Numbered from the stretch's first letter, positions 33,854 to 43,130 are shown. The stretch is DNA of 64,000 bases from Bacillus sp. FJAT-47783 (GCF_022808615.1 NZ_JAKZKS010000014.1:18212-82211), one strand, 5' to 3'. Made by a program: numbers and translations. The notes: a model not told the origin generated them from the sequence alone.

Positions 33854-34903
33854 CTATTCATTTGACTCTTTAATAACGCGTTGCCCCGCTGCTTTTAACA
33901 AACGATTCATAATGGCTTGACCTACCCCGACTTTTGGAAACGATTCACTTAATAACACATCTAATGATTGTTCATTAAATGAACGGAGAGCATCATAAAG
34001 ATGAGCTGCTACTGTGGATAAGTCGCTTCTTTTTCCACAAACAATGATATGGTCAGCATTATAGGAAGTTCGATGCTCTTCAGTTGTTAACACCCCTACC
34101 TTTTTACCTTGACTGCGGTATTTTTCAATGAGCGATTGTAAAAACTGTGGACTTCCTTCAACAATTGAAAGGGGGGCATCCGGTGCATAATGCGTATATT
34201 TCATTCCAGGTGATTTCGGTTTTTTTGCTTCATCTACGATATTTTTATCGTATTCTACTTTACCAATTACTTCTTCTATCTCTTCTTTGGATATGCCGCC
34301 TGGCCGTAAGATCACGGGCATTTTTTCGGTACAGTCGAGGACTGTTGACTCCACTCCGACTCCTGTCATCCCCCCATCGACAATCCCAGCGATGCGACCA
34401 TGCAAGTCTTGCTCAACATGTTTAGCAAGCGTTGGACTCGGTTTTCCGGAAAGATTCGCACTAGGGGCAGCAATCGGTAGTTCGGAAGCTTTAATAAGAC
34501 TAAGCGCAACAGGATGGCTTGGCATTCGAATGGCGACTGTATTTAACCCCGCTGTGACATATGTGGATAACCCCGCTTTTTTCGGCAAAATAAACGTAAG
34601 CGGCCCTGGCCAAAACGTTTCCATCAGCTTATATGCATATTCCGGTATGGAAGTAGCGATATCGTTTACTTGATGTTTGTCGGCAATGTGGACAATAAGT
34701 GGATTATCACTTGGCCGCCCTTTTGCTTCGTATATTTTTAATACCGCCTCATCTGATGTCGCATCTGCTCCTAAGCCATATACGGTTTCCGTGGGGAAGG
34801 CAACGACTTCACCACTCTTTAAAAATTGAGCAGCCTCCTGTATTGGTAAACTTTCTGAATTTACATTATCCACATTATCCACAACCCAGAACTTTGTATC
34901 CAT
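33854..34903 (-). CDS. ywlC: Threonylcarbamoyl-AMP synthase (TsaC/Sua5 type, YwlC)
   Basis: Makes threonylcarbamoyl-AMP from threonine, bicarbonate and ATP for the t6A37 modification of ANN-decoding tRNAs. 349 residues from the ATG at 34903 (AAAGGAG 10 nt upstream). The N-terminal YrdC domain (FPTETVYGLGADA, KGRPSDNPLIVHI, PSANLSGKPSPT) is followed by a C-terminal Sua5 domain from about residue 225. Two DnaA boxes lie inside its first codons (Asp-Asn-Val-Asp-Asn). Confidence 0.95.
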   Translation of the reverse strand: MDTKFWVVDNVDNVNSESLPIQEAAQFLKSGEVVAFPTETVYGLGADATSDEAVLKIYEAKGRPSDNPLIVHIADKHQVNDIATSIPEYAYKLMETFWPGPLTFILPKKAGLSTYVTAGLNTVAIRMPSHPVALSLIKASELPIAAPSANLSGKPSPTLAKHVEQDLHGRIAGIVDGGMTGVGVESTVLDCTEKMPVILRPGGISKEEIEEVIGKVEYDKNIVDEAKKPKSPGMKYTHYAPDAPLSIVEGSPQFLQSLIEKYRSQGKKVGVLTTEEHRTSYNADHIIVCGKRSDLSTVAAHLYDALRSFNEQSLDVLLSESFPKVGVGQAIMNRLLKAAGQRVIKESNE

Positions 34904-35066
34904 TTTGTGTCGACTCCTTTTATTCACAACCTATTCTATCTTTTACACAATTACTATTTCGTAAAATATAAGGTTTTTCAACAAAATAAACAAGTTTTAT
35001 CCACAAACTGTGGACAAAACTTGTTGTAAAAGTGGATAACTTTGTGGATATGACCACTTATCCACG
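34866..35066. promoter_or_regulatory. DnaA-box cluster at the ywlC 5' end
   Basis: Boxes matching TTATNCACA exactly on the plus strand: 34866-34874, 34875-34883, 34920-34928, 34997-35005. One-mismatch boxes: 35009-35017, 35031-35039 and 35043-35051 on the minus strand, 35058-35066 on the plus strand. ywlC is one of the oriC-distant sites bound by DnaA in B. subtilis, so this is probably the conserved counterpart, able to titrate DnaA or control ywlC. Confidence 0.85.
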
Positions 35067-35075
35067 ATTGTACTC

Positions 35076-35513
35076 TCATTTTACCATAACTACTGCGGTT
35101 TCATTGTGCATCATCGTTTGAAGATGTTGATGATTCTCAATATGTTTCGGTACTTGATCGATATGAATCGGTTTAAACCCTACCAGTTTTAGAAATTCCG
35201 ACGAGGCACCGGTATGTGTGACCAAATAAATCTTTTGAATATTTTTATGCTTCACGAGGAGATCGATACTTTGCCATAATGTGACGAGATGCGCTTCGTT
35301 TATGTGTTTCGACGCAACGAATGAACGCAATAATCCATCTTTCTTAATCATCTCAATCCCAATACAGCCAACAATGTCTCGTTCATCACATTCAAGCAGG
35401 ACAAACTGTTCGATCATGTTTTCTATTCCATTTGTTGAAAGGCCAGCTTGTCCGATAAATTCTTTTAATGCTCCTACATCTTTTTGTTCGGCTATTCTTA
35501 ACGAATAAAACAT
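35076..35513 (-). CDS. ywlB: GNAT-family N-acetyltransferase YwlB
   Basis: 145 residues from the ATG at 35513 (GGAGGGG 5 nt upstream). It has the GNAT layout with the acceptor strand ECDERDIVGCIGIEM and a C-terminal GASSEFLKLVGFKPI. The acetyl-CoA loop is weak, so the substrate and activity are unknown. Between spoIIR and ywlC as in B. subtilis. Confidence 0.82.
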   Translation of the reverse strand: MFYSLRIAEQKDVGALKEFIGQAGLSTNGIENMIEQFVLLECDERDIVGCIGIEMIKKDGLLRSFVASKHINEAHLVTLWQSIDLLVKHKNIQKIYLVTHTGASSEFLKLVGFKPIHIDQVPKHIENHQHLQTMMHNETAVVMVK

Positions 35514-35577
35514 CTTTTCCCCTCCACAATCGTGTCTAGTACCCAATGTATGAGGAGAATTTTGTTTTATTCCCATT

Positions 35578-36246
35578 TCACGAGAATAATGTTGTAAACC
35601 ATTCGACAATAAAAAACTTCACTTCTACTTCTTCTTTATCATCTTCTTCGTTTGTCACAAGGTCACTGATGACTTCAGCCTCTTTTGTTTCGTCCTCTTC
35701 GTCTTCATTTACTGTGACACCTTCTTCTAGCTCTTTCGCATCTACTGCTTCGCTATTTGAAAAATCTAAAAAACATAATGGCGGAAACAATACACACCAC
35801 CAATTCGCCCCTTTTCCTTCACCTAATGTTACAAGAATCGCTTCATAGTTTCCAGCTGGATATAAATATTGACCGTAAAGCTTTGTTGGAAAAGCTACTT
35901 TATTGAAATTAACCGTAAATGGTTGTTCACTATTTTCTTCTTTTAACACCGTTTGAACAATCTCTTCAATTTCCGGTAATCGATTTTGAATTAATCGTCT
36001 TGCTTCTTCAATAGATGTCATGTTTAACACCCATTTATTGACTTCGGCATTGATTTCATCGCGAATCTTACGCTTTAGCGATTGATCCCCTTCTTGATTA
36101 CTATTTGCTAAGATTCGTAGACGAATCGCTTCATCTGGGATAACGACTGTTCCATTTGCTGATACAGTCGGTGTTTGATAAGCTGTTAAAATACCACCTA
36201 ATAATAATAGAAAAAGATAAATAATAACGAATAATTGTCTTTTCAT
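35578..36246 (-). CDS. spoIIR: Stage II sporulation protein R, SpoIIR
   Basis: Forespore-secreted signal that triggers SpoIIGA to process pro-sigma-E in the mother cell. 222 residues: signal peptide (about 1-30), then the conserved IRLRILANSNQEGDQSLKRK block and a central domain with NWWCVLFPPLCF. The C-terminus is very acidic. AGGGGAACG before the ATG; a sigma-F type promoter lies just upstream. Confidence 0.95.
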   Translation of the reverse strand: MKRQLFVIIYLFLLLLGGILTAYQTPTVSANGTVVIPDEAIRLRILANSNQEGDQSLKRKIRDEINAEVNKWVLNMTSIEEARRLIQNRLPEIEEIVQTVLKEENSEQPFTVNFNKVAFPTKLYGQYLYPAGNYEAILVTLGEGKGANWWCVLFPPLCFLDFSNSEAVDAKELEEGVTVNEDEEDETKEAEVISDLVTNEEDDKEEVEVKFFIVEWFTTLFS

Positions 36247-36269
36247 CGTTCCCCTCTCCCTTCAGTTGT

Positions 36270-36299
36270 CATTATGGTCAAAGGGGAGGCAGCTTAAAC
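36270..36299 (-). promoter_or_regulatory. Possible sigma-F promoter of spoIIR
   Basis: GTTTA (36295-36299), 15 bp, GACCATAATG (36270-36279) on the minus strand. Close to GYATA and GGNRANAHTR with mismatches. spoIIR is a known sigma-F gene. Confidence 0.5.
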
Positions 36300-36430
36300 G
36301 TTCTATTGCAAAAAATCTATTACTAGTTTATGAGAAACGATGGTTGGAAGAATCGTTTTTGCCAATCTCGTTTCAAAACAAAAAGCCGCACCGGTATCCC
36401 GGAACAGCCTATTGTAACTAAGAAAAGCAT

Positions 36431-36535
36431 AAGCGCCTTGCTCAACCTCAGGCAAAAATGTTCTTACGACGCAAAGGCGTTTTTTGCCTTTATGGCGTCA
36501 CGAGAGGACAGGCGCTGAAGCTGGACAGAACAGCG
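36431..36535. repeat. Palindromic repeat between spoIIR and prmC
   Basis: An outer stem AGCGCCT (36432-36438) / AGGCGCT surrounds an inner stem AGGCAAAAA / TTTTTTGCCT (36450-36489) with loop sequence TTCTTACGACGCAAAGGCG. The 3' part can alternatively pair GGCGCT with AGCGCC. The inner part is related to 29961-29993 and 40634-40688. No clear terminator T-run. Confidence 0.6.
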
Positions 36536-36542
36536 CCGTTTA

Positions 36543-37412
36543 TTAACATTTCCTAAAACAAGTAGCAAAAACCATTCGGTCTTTTCCATTTATATCAAAT
36601 ACAATTTCTACTTCAGCGTCTGGCATCGATCGCTTCAATAAGCTCGCGACCGCTTCTCCTTGACCAGCTCCAACTTCAAAACCGATGAGCGCTTTTGTAC
36701 CGATCACCTTCGGAATGTCTTCTGCTAACCGGCGGTAAAACGTGAGCCCATCTTGACCGCCGGCTAAAGCACGTATTGGCTCAAAATCTTTGACAATAGG
36801 GGAGAGAACTTCGACCTCTTCGTCTGGAATATACGGAGGGTTTGATACGACAATATCAACTTTCTCTCCTTTTTCAATTAATGGTGCAAGCAAATCACCT
36901 TGAATAAAGCTTACTGACGCATGGAATTGTTCCGCATTTTTTTTTGCAACGGTCAGTGATTCAGATGCGATGTCAATTCCCGTAACCTTCATCTTTTCGT
37001 TTTCACGTGCTAATGTCACGGCAATCGCGCCACTACCTGTCCCGACATCAACAACTTTTATTTCCTCACGCTCAGGAAATAGGCGATTTGTTCGATCTAA
37101 AATGCCAACGATTAATTCCTCTGTTTCCGGCCTTGGAATTAACACTTCTTTATTTACAATAAACACGCGTCCGTAAAAATGCTCGTACCCGATAATGTAT
37201 TGGACAGGTATACCTTTATTCCCATGCTTCTTTACATCTTCCTGATACATTTGCCAAATGTCTTCTTCTATATCCATTCGTAAATGAGCTAGCAATTGGG
37301 CGTGGGTCATTTTTAAATGATGACAAAGTAATATTTCGGCTACTCTTTCTTCTCTTCCCGCATCAAGTAAAAAAGAAGAAGCCCATTTGAGGGCTTCATA
37401 TACTTTTGGCAT
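36543..37412 (-). CDS. prmC: Release factor glutamine methyltransferase
   Basis: Methylates the Gln of the GGQ motif in release factors. 289 residues: N-terminal helical release-factor binding domain, then a SAM-binding fold with VVDVGTGSGAIAVTLA and the diagnostic NPPY (VVSNPPYIPDEE). 3 nt after prfA, its substrate gene. ywkE by position. Confidence 0.96.
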   Translation of the reverse strand: MPKVYEALKWASSFLLDAGREERVAEILLCHHLKMTHAQLLAHLRMDIEEDIWQMYQEDVKKHGNKGIPVQYIIGYEHFYGRVFIVNKEVLIPRPETEELIVGILDRTNRLFPEREEIKVVDVGTGSGAIAVTLARENEKMKVTGIDIASESLTVAKKNAEQFHASVSFIQGDLLAPLIEKGEKVDIVVSNPPYIPDEEVEVLSPIVKDFEPIRALAGGQDGLTFYRRLAEDIPKVIGTKALIGFEVGAGQGEAVASLLKRSMPDAEVEIVFDINGKDRMVFATCFRKC

Positions 37413-37415
37413 TTG

Positions 37416-38486
37416 TTACTCTCCTGCTTGTTGCAGCTTATTCGCATGATCTTCCACGATTAGGGCATCGATGACTTCATCAAGCTTCCCTTCGAGGATT
37501 TGATCAAGCTTTTGAATCGTTAATCCGATGCGGTGGTCGGTTACGCGGTTTTGCGGGAAGTTATACGTACGAATTCGTTCAGAGCGGTCTCCAGAACCGA
37601 CAGCTAATTTTCTCGTTTGATCGTATTCTGCCTGTGCTTCTTGTTGGAATTTATCATAAATACGAGCACGTAGTACTTTCATCGCTTTTTCTTTATTTTT
37701 AATCTGAGACTTTTCATCTTGGCATGATACGACAATCCCAGTTGGTAAGTGTGTTAAACGAACAGCTGACATGGTCGTATTAACACTTTGACCTCCAGGG
37801 CCGCTAGAGGCAAACGTATCAACACGAATATCCTTTTCGTGAACTTCTACTTCTACTTCTTCTGCCTCTGGTAAACAAGCAACGGTTGCCGTAGAAGTGT
37901 GAATACGTCCACCTGACTCTGTCTCCGGAACGCGCTGTACACGGTGAGCACCGTTTTCAAACTTCAAACGAGAATAAGCACCTTTTCCGTTAATCATAAA
38001 GATGATTTCTTTGTAACCACCTGTTCCAGTGCTGTTTGCCTCCATCACTTCTGTCTTCCACCCTTGCGCTTCGGCATAACGGCTATACATACGATATAAA
38101 TCAGCTGCAAATAACGCTGCTTCTTCACCGCCGGCAGCACCACGGATCTCCATAATAACGTTTTTGTCATCATTCGGATCTTTTGGAAGCAATAATACTT
38201 TTAAGCGTTCTGATAATTCTTCTTCGCGTGATTGTAGCTCAGATACCTCTTCTTTAACCATTTCACGCATTTCCGCATCCAGCTTTTCTTCTAGCATCGC
38301 TTTCGCATCGTTTAACTGCTCTGTAACGGATTTATATTCTCTGTAAACATCAACGGTTTCTTGTAAATCTGATTGCTCTTTCGAATATTCACGAAGCTTT
38401 TTCGGATCGTTCACAACTTCTGGATCCATTAAAAGCTGATTCAATTTCTCATAACGTTCTTCTACTGCTTGTAAACGATCTAACAC
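37416..38486 (-). CDS. prfA: Peptide chain release factor 1
   Basis: Recognises UAA and UAG stop codons. 356 residues. The tRNA-mimic GGQ is in [16 protein letters not shown] (about residue 233); the codon-reading PxT motif region ([23 protein letters not shown]) is present. Co-transcribed with prmC. Confidence 0.97.
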   Translation of the reverse strand: MLDRLQAVEERYEKLNQLLMDPEVVNDPKKLREYSKEQSDLQETVDVYREYKSVTEQLNDAKAMLEEKLDAEMREMVKEEVSELQSREEELSERLKVLLLPKDPNDDKNVIMEIRGAAGGEEAALFAADLYRMYSRYAEAQGWKTEVMEANSTGTGGYKEIIFMINGKGAYSRLKFENGAHRVQRVPETESGGRIHTSTATVACLPEAEEVEVEVHEKDIRVDTFASSGPGGQSVNTTMSAVRLTHLPTGIVVSCQDEKSQIKNKEKAMKVLRARIYDKFQQEAQAEYDQTRKLAVGSGDRSERIRTYNFPQNRVTDHRIGLTIQKLDQILEGKLDEVIDALIVEDHANKLQQAGE

Positions 38487-38708
38487 GGACCTTCACCTCA
38501 TATTTAATCCATAACATATTAATTATAGTATAGGGTAGGGAAACCGTCAAAAGCAAATTGTCTTCGCTGTCGATTCAACATGAATCTTTGCCGATGACAG
38601 CTATCTTTGCCGAATGAACACTTCTTTTGTCAAACAAGAAGGGACAGCCCTTTTTCCAGAGAATACGTTTATTATATGATTACATTTTGGAAAAAGGAGG
38701 TATAACAG

Positions 38709-39215
38709 ATGAATACATCAGCAGCTGCCAAAAAACTAGGCGTCTCTCCTAAAACAGTACAGCGTTGGATTAAACAACTTGATTTACGAATTGAACGCAA
38801 TGACCTCGGACATTATATGTTTTCGGAACAAGATATCAACTTGCTCCAGAACATTCATGAGCAAATTCAAAATGGTGTTGCGATAAAAGACTTAACCATT
38901 CCAGAACAAGCTAAACATGAAGATCCTGATATTCATACTTCAACTTCAGGAAATGGCCATGATCACGAAAGACTTTGGGCAAAACTAAAGTCGCTCGAGC
39001 TTATGATGTATCAAAAAGCAGATGATGTTGTTTCCTATCAACTTCTGCAGCATCGGCAGGAGATGGAAGAGTTACAAGCACGCATTGAAGAACTGGAGGC
39101 AAGAATTGTAGCACTTGAAAAAGAAAAAAGAGATGAAAAAACCGTTTCGTTTGAACCGACCGGAAAAAAAAGAATGTTTCGCAGAGGATTTATTAGCTCT
39201 ATTTTTGGATTATAA
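38709..39215 (+). CDS. racA: Chromosome-anchoring protein RacA
   Basis: Sporulation protein that binds origin-region DNA and tethers it to DivIVA at the pole. 168 residues. MerR-like helix-turn-helix at 1-60 (AAAKKLGVSPKTVQRWIKQL), a linker, then a coiled coil of about 95-145 and a basic/hydrophobic tail ending RRGFISSIFGL. Slightly shorter than B. subtilis RacA. AAAGGAGG 9 nt before the ATG. Divergent from prfA, as at the B. subtilis ywkC locus. Confidence 0.88.
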   Translation: MNTSAAAKKLGVSPKTVQRWIKQLDLRIERNDLGHYMFSEQDINLLQNIHEQIQNGVAIKDLTIPEQAKHEDPDIHTSTSGNGHDHERLWAKLKSLELMMYQKADDVVSYQLLQHRQEMEELQARIEELEARIVALEKEKRDEKTVSFEPTGKKRMFRRGFISSIFGL

Positions 39216-39244
39216 AAAACCCGCTCTTGTCTGAACGAGTTTTA
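39214..39244. terminator. Weak bidirectional terminator between racA and the lipoprotein gene
   Basis: AAAACCCGCTC and GAACGAGTTTT can pair with mismatches between the convergent stop codons. Confidence 0.45.
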
Positions 39245-39667
39245 TTCTTTTTCTTTTAATTGAACACGTATATCAAACCTTGGTAGTGCATCTTGAAACT
39301 TATCACGTAGTTGCTTCTCTTTCTTGTTTAATTCTGTTTTTGTCAAATCGTTTGACGTGAAAACCGTTACCCATGCATCATTCCCATTTGTCCACATTGA
39401 TCCTAACCAATATCCCTTTTCCATGTTTAAAACATTTTCGATTTGTTCTTGGTTCTCATTTGTGTTAAGCGGACTATTTGAAATATCAACATTTGGATTT
39501 TGTTCTGAGTAATCAACATTTTTGTGTAAATTCTCTGGATTATATCCATCGGTCATTAATTTTGTTCCATAATCATCTTGATCCATGTCGCCATCTTGTG
39601 CTGCATTGTTAAAGCCACAACCAGTTAAAAGAAAAACGAACGGTAAAACAATAAAAAGTTTTCTCAA
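39242..39667 (-). CDS. Small lipoprotein, possibly YhcN/YlaJ-like
   Basis: 141 residues. Lipobox LLTGC with the lipidation Cys at about residue 17. After an acidic, Asn-rich region there is a domain with WVTVFTSNDLTKTELNKKEKQL reminiscent of YhcN/YlaJ sporulation lipoproteins; the match is from memory and weak. TTG start after AAAGGAGG. Lies between racA and tdk. Confidence 0.65.
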   Translation of the reverse strand: MRKLFIVLPFVFLLTGCGFNNAAQDGDMDQDDYGTKLMTDGYNPENLHKNVDYSEQNPNVDISNSPLNTNENQEQIENVLNMEKGYWLGSMWTNGNDAWVTVFTSNDLTKTELNKKEKQLRDKFQDALPRFDIRVQLKEKE

Positions 39668-39742
39668 AGTCGCGGCACCTCCTTTTATTTCTTAAGGTGC
39701 CCTTTTTCTCGTTATCATCATTCTATATAAATATTGGCAGCG

Positions 39743-39781
39743 AAAAACCCTTATCGTTAAAAGTTAACAATAAGGGTTTTT
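39743..39781 (-). terminator. Terminator of tdk, overlapping its last codons
   Basis: AAAAACCCTTAT-GTTAA and TTAAC-ATAAGGGTTTTT form an almost perfect 17-bp stem. The 5' arm on the minus strand is the last tdk codons (Lys-Asn-Pro-Tyr-Cys-stop). Confidence 0.9.
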
Positions 39782-40405
39782 CATTAATGCCATACCGTTC
39801 TCTAATTTGTTTTCCAGTTTCGACTGAGGGCTTCCAGGTACTTCATGATGGTGGCGACAACGGGCTTCGTACGATTCAGATGCCCCAACTAAAATAATCG
39901 GATCATGATAGGATGCTGGTTTTCCATTAATCAACCGTTGCGTACGACTTGCTGGTGATCCACATACGGAGCAAACTGCTTGCAGCTTCGTAACAGACTC
40001 TGCAATCGCCATTAATTGAGGAACAGGGCCAAACGGCTCACCACGAAAATCTTGATCTAAGCCTGCTGCAATAACGCGATATCCTTTATCCGATAAAGTT
40101 GTGACAACATCGATAATCGGTTCATCAAAAAATTGCACTTCATCAATCGCAACGATTTCTGTATCTTCTTGTACTTGTTTTAAAATATCGATTGAAGTTG
40201 AAACGGGCTTCCCTGTTACAGACGCTCCATTATGGGAAACGACCGCCTCTTCACTGTAGCGGTTATCGATTGCTGGTTTAAAAACTTGGATTTTCTGTTT
40301 CGCAAATTGCGCCCGCCTTACACGGCGAATCAATTCCTCGGACTTACCGGAAAACATACTTCCACAAATCACTTCAAGCCATCCACTTTGCTTCATTACA
40401 TACAT
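39764..40405 (-). CDS. tdk: Thymidine kinase
   Basis: Phosphorylates thymidine (salvage). 213 residues, type II family. P-loop [10 protein letters not shown] (15-24), DEVQFF Walker-B-like motif, lasso-domain zinc Cys in [12 protein letters not shown] and ARCRHHHE. Start [10 protein letters not shown] parallels B. subtilis. The spacing to GGGAG is long (15 nt). Confidence 0.96.
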   Translation of the reverse strand: MYVMKQSGWLEVICGSMFSGKSEELIRRVRRAQFAKQKIQVFKPAIDNRYSEEAVVSHNGASVTGKPVSTSIDILKQVQEDTEIVAIDEVQFFDEPIIDVVTTLSDKGYRVIAAGLDQDFRGEPFGPVPQLMAIAESVTKLQAVCSVCGSPASRTQRLINGKPASYHDPIILVGASESYEARCRHHHEVPGSPQSKLENKLENGMALMKNPYC

Positions 40406-40455
40406 CGCTTTAAATCCCGTCTCCCTTCTCCTCGAAATATGTAACGCTCTTTTTT

Positions 40456-40613
40456 ATAAAGTGAAACTTCATTCAGTGGGGTTTTTTCATCCCCCACTGA
40501 ATGTTAGTTGAACGAATCGGACCTTTACAGGCTGTTGTCCCACACCTATCTTCTTTGCTTTACTACATAATGTTAAGGTGGGGGTCTTACTGCCCGTTAA
40601 GAGTGGGATAAAA
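40456..40613. repeat. TTTAT-bounded palindromic repeat, copy R1 (bcr1-like)
   Basis: 158 bp read on the minus strand from TTTATCCCAC to TTTCACTTTAT. Two strong hairpins: ATTCAGTGGGG / CCCCCACTGAAT at the right end, and AACGGGCAGTAAGA-CCCCCACC paired with GGTG-ACAGCCTGT at the left. Between tdk and rpmE. Same family as copies at 42670, 45733 and 51028. It resembles my memory of the B. cereus bcr1 repeat; not verified. Confidence 0.75.
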
Positions 40614-40633
40614 AAGTACAAGCGTCCTTGATC

Positions 40634-40688
40634 ATCCCCGAAAAGCAACGTTTTTACGACGAAAAGGCGCTTTTTGCCTCTAGGGGAT
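40634..40688. repeat. Hairpin repeat with AAAAGC / GCTTTT core
   Basis: ATCCCC (40634) / GGGGAT (40683) outer stem and AAAAGC (40641) / GCTTTT (40669) inner stem. Loop TTTTTACGACGAAAAGG is shared with the 36450-36490 repeat. Confidence 0.6.
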
Positions 40689-40765
40689 AAGTGGCTTTCA
40701 CCAGAAACCATAGACTACATAAATCCCTAAAAACTGCTGAATCTATGAAAAAACTCTTTTACGCG

Positions 40766-40803
40766 AAAAAAACAGGCAAGAAGTAAAAGCTTGCCTGTTT
40801 TTT
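40766..40803 (-). terminator. Terminator of rpmE
   Basis: AAAAACAGGCAAG and CTTGCCTGTTTTT, perfect stem, 9-nt loop, T-run on both sides. Confidence 0.9.
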
Positions 40804-40816
40804 AATCTGTTTTCTA

Positions 40817-41017
40817 TTATTTAAGGCCGTATTTTTTGTTAAATCGATCGACACGTCCACCTGCATCAGCGAATTTCTGACGTCCTGTGTAGAATGGATG
40901 GCATTCAGAACAAACCTCAACGCGCACCTCTTCTTTTACAGAACCACTTTCGAATTCGTTACCGCATGCACATTTTACCATTACTTTTTTGTACTCTGGG
41001 TGAATTCCTGGTTTCAT
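40817..41017 (-). CDS. rpmE: Ribosomal protein L31 (zinc-binding form)
   Basis: 66 residues from the ATG at 41017 (GGAAGGAG 9 nt upstream; the ATG 9 nt earlier is too close). Zinc ligands VKCACGNEF and [12 protein letters not shown] are present, so it is the C+ form used when zinc is sufficient. Single gene downstream of rho. Confidence 0.97.
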   Translation of the reverse strand: MKPGIHPEYKKVMVKCACGNEFESGSVKEEVRVEVCSECHPFYTGRQKFADAGGRVDRFNKKYGLK

Positions 41018-41159
41018 TCTTTTCATCTCCTTCCGCCCTGAATCATTTTGAAACAGAGTTATCTATTCGAAACGTGAAAGTCACGTTTCAATGTCTAATT
41101 TGCACATAAAAAAATTATAACAAGCCTTTAATTGAAATGCAAGACGACTTTATTTAACA

Positions 41160-42443
41160 TTATAAACCTTTGTTTCCAGCACCTGCAGTTTTCCACTCAT
41201 CTTTTAGTATTTCAAAAAATTCATCATTTGTTTTCGAATAACGCATCTTTTTCAAGAAACGCTCTGCAAAGTCAGGATGATCGGACATCGTTTTCCGAAC
41301 CGCCCATAACATTTCCAGATGATCACGAGGAATAAGAAGCTCTTCTTTACGCGTACCTGAACGACGAATATCGATAGCAGGGAAAATACGTTTTTCCGCT
41401 AATGAACGATCGAGATGAAGCTCCATGTTTCCAGTTCCTTTAAATTCCTCATAAATAACATCATCCATACGGGAACCTGTATCAACTAAGGCGGTTGCTA
41501 AAATCGTTAAGCTACCCCCTTCTTCAATGTTCCTTGCAGCACCGAAGAAGCGTTTCGGACGATGGAAGGCGGCTGGATCGATACCACCTGATAGCGTACG
41601 ACCACTTGGTGGAATGACTAAGTTATAGGCACGAGCAAGCCTTGTAATCGAGTCCATTAGAATAACAACATCTCGTTTATGCTCGACAAGGCGCATCGCT
41701 CGTTCTAAAACAAGCTCCGCCACTTTAATATGATTTTCCGGCACTTCATCAAATGTAGAGCTGACGACATCTCCATTCACAGAACGCTCAATATCCGTTA
41801 CTTCTTCTGGGCGTTCGTCAATTAATAAGACGATTAATTCTGCTTCCGGGTGATTCGTTGTTATGCTGTTGGCAATTTCTTTTAACAGCATCGTTTTACC
41901 CGCTTTCGGGGGAGCAACGATTAATCCACGTTGACCAAATCCAACTGGGGCAATTAAATCCATAATTCTCGTTGATAAATTTTTTGGCCCTGTTTCTAAT
42001 TTCATTTGACGGTTTGGGTATAACGGTGTTAAGCCAGGGAAGTGTACACGCTCTTTTGCTGACTCTGGATCATCTCCGTTGACCGCTTCCACATGTAACA
42101 GACCGTAATAACGTTCATTTTCCTTAGGAGGACGAACTTTTCCGGATACTTTATCACCATTTCGTAAATCGAAGCGACGAATTTGTGACGCAGAAATATA
42201 AATATCTTCGGCACTTGGCGAATAATTAATCGGACGTAAAAAACCGAATCCTTCCGATTGAATAATTTCAAGTACACCTTCCATAAAAAGAAGATCTTCC
42301 TGTTCAGCATTTGCTTTTAAAATCGCAAAAATTAGTTCTTTTTTTGTCAATTTACTGTAATAAGAAATTTTGAATTGTTTCGCTAATTCATACAACTCTT
42401 TTAGCTTCATATTTTCAAGAGTCGCAATCGAAATTTCACTCAT
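41160..42443 (-). CDS. rho: Transcription termination factor Rho
   Basis: RNA-dependent ATPase/helicase, 427 residues. N-terminal Rho-N helix domain and RNA-binding cold-shock-like domain ([21 protein letters not shown]), then the P-loop [15 protein letters not shown], Walker [16 protein letters not shown] and arginine finger GTRKEELL. A 230-nt leader carries a hairpin. Rho autoregulates in other bacteria. Confidence 0.97.
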   Translation of the reverse strand: MSEISIATLENMKLKELYELAKQFKISYYSKLTKKELIFAILKANAEQEDLLFMEGVLEIIQSEGFGFLRPINYSPSAEDIYISASQIRRFDLRNGDKVSGKVRPPKENERYYGLLHVEAVNGDDPESAKERVHFPGLTPLYPNRQMKLETGPKNLSTRIMDLIAPVGFGQRGLIVAPPKAGKTMLLKEIANSITTNHPEAELIVLLIDERPEEVTDIERSVNGDVVSSTFDEVPENHIKVAELVLERAMRLVEHKRDVVILMDSITRLARAYNLVIPPSGRTLSGGIDPAAFHRPKRFFGAARNIEEGGSLTILATALVDTGSRMDDVIYEEFKGTGNMELHLDRSLAEKRIFPAIDIRRSGTRKEELLIPRDHLEMLWAVRKTMSDHPDFAERFLKKMRYSKTNDEFFEILKDEWKTAGAGNKGL

Positions 42444-42512
42444 GTCAACACCACACTTTTCTAAAAACTCATTATTTACTTAATCTTTCATTCAAAAAAC
42501 AGTTACATTTTT

Positions 42513-42559
42513 CATCCATGTTTATCTTCGTTCGAAAAAATAGATAAAAGTGAAGGATG
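42513..42559 (-). promoter_or_regulatory. Hairpin in the rho leader
   Basis: Nested stems CATCC / GGATG and TTTATCT / AGATAAA with a 14-nt loop, about 70 nt upstream of the rho start. No T-run. May belong to rho autoregulation. Confidence 0.45.
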
Positions 42560-42669
42560 CGAAGGAAGCAAGAAGATCAGATGCAGATCATATATATTCT
42601 TTTTACTTTTTACGGACTCCTTTAGTTGTACCGTATTTTATTTCTTTTCGCAATAGATTTTCGAATTTT

Positions 42670-42917
42670 ATAAAGTGAAACTTTATTCAGTGGGGGTTTT
42701 TTTCATCCCCCACTGAATGTTAGTCCCTACGGGATGACCTAAAGGCCCTTGTGACCCACAAGATGTGGGTTACACAGACGTTGCCACAGGACGTGGCGTT
42801 CTTAGTCTGTGTTCTTTATTTTCGGACCTTTACGGGCAGTTGTCCCCCACCTATCTTCTTTGCTTTACTACATAATGTTGAGGTGGGGGTCTTACTGCCC
42901 GTTAAGAGTGGGATAAA
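42670..42917. repeat. TTTAT-bounded palindromic repeat, copy R2, carrying an inserted two-hairpin module
   Basis: 248 bp. Ends match R1 (ATAAAGTGAAAC ... GAGTGGGATAAA). Outer hairpins are ATTCAGTGGGGG / CCCCCACTGAAT and ACGGGCAGT-CCCCCACCT / AGGTGGGGG-ACTGCCCGT. Between them is an extra 88 bp (42728-42815) not in R1. Upstream of rho. Confidence 0.8.
42728..42815. ncRNA. Two-hairpin module, copy 1 (possible structured RNA)
   Basis: Hairpin 1: ACCCAC (42754) / GTGGGT (42765). Hairpin 2: ACACAGAC (42772) / GTCTGTGT (42805), with inner GCCAC / GTGGC and loop AGGAC. Compensatory changes relative to the copies at 45750 and 45602. Strand and expression unknown. Confidence 0.45.
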
Positions 42918-43086
42918 GGAACTTTTTAATAGAATGCTTTCGTACTTGTTCAATCCTTGGAGGTGAGGAAACCGTTGAAGATTCGTTTTACACAACCAAG
43001 ATGAAATCGTCATTTTAGTATCCTACTAAAGAAGAGTAGTTAGGAGGAATTGTTCTTTTTATACTTTAATAAAATCTCTATCAATT

Positions 43087-43120
43087 TTGCTAAAGCAGGA
43101 AGAAGCTCCCACTTTAGCAA
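43087..43120 (-). terminator. Probable terminator of glpX
   Basis: TTGCTAAAG and CTTTAGCAA are perfect arms with an inner GGAGCTTCTTCC pairing; the T-run is short. Directly after the glpX stop. Confidence 0.55.
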
Positions 43121-43130
43121 CTAGCAATCA

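Noticed and set aside
36330..36518. 62-codon plus-strand ORF between spoIIR and prmC
   Set aside because: It runs through palindromic repeats, has no ribosome site, and its protein has no recognisable feature.
42670..42917. Intact IS200/IS605 transposon at the palindromic repeats
   Set aside because: Subterminal hairpins are suggestive, but no tnpA or tnpB reading frame exists in any of the four copies.
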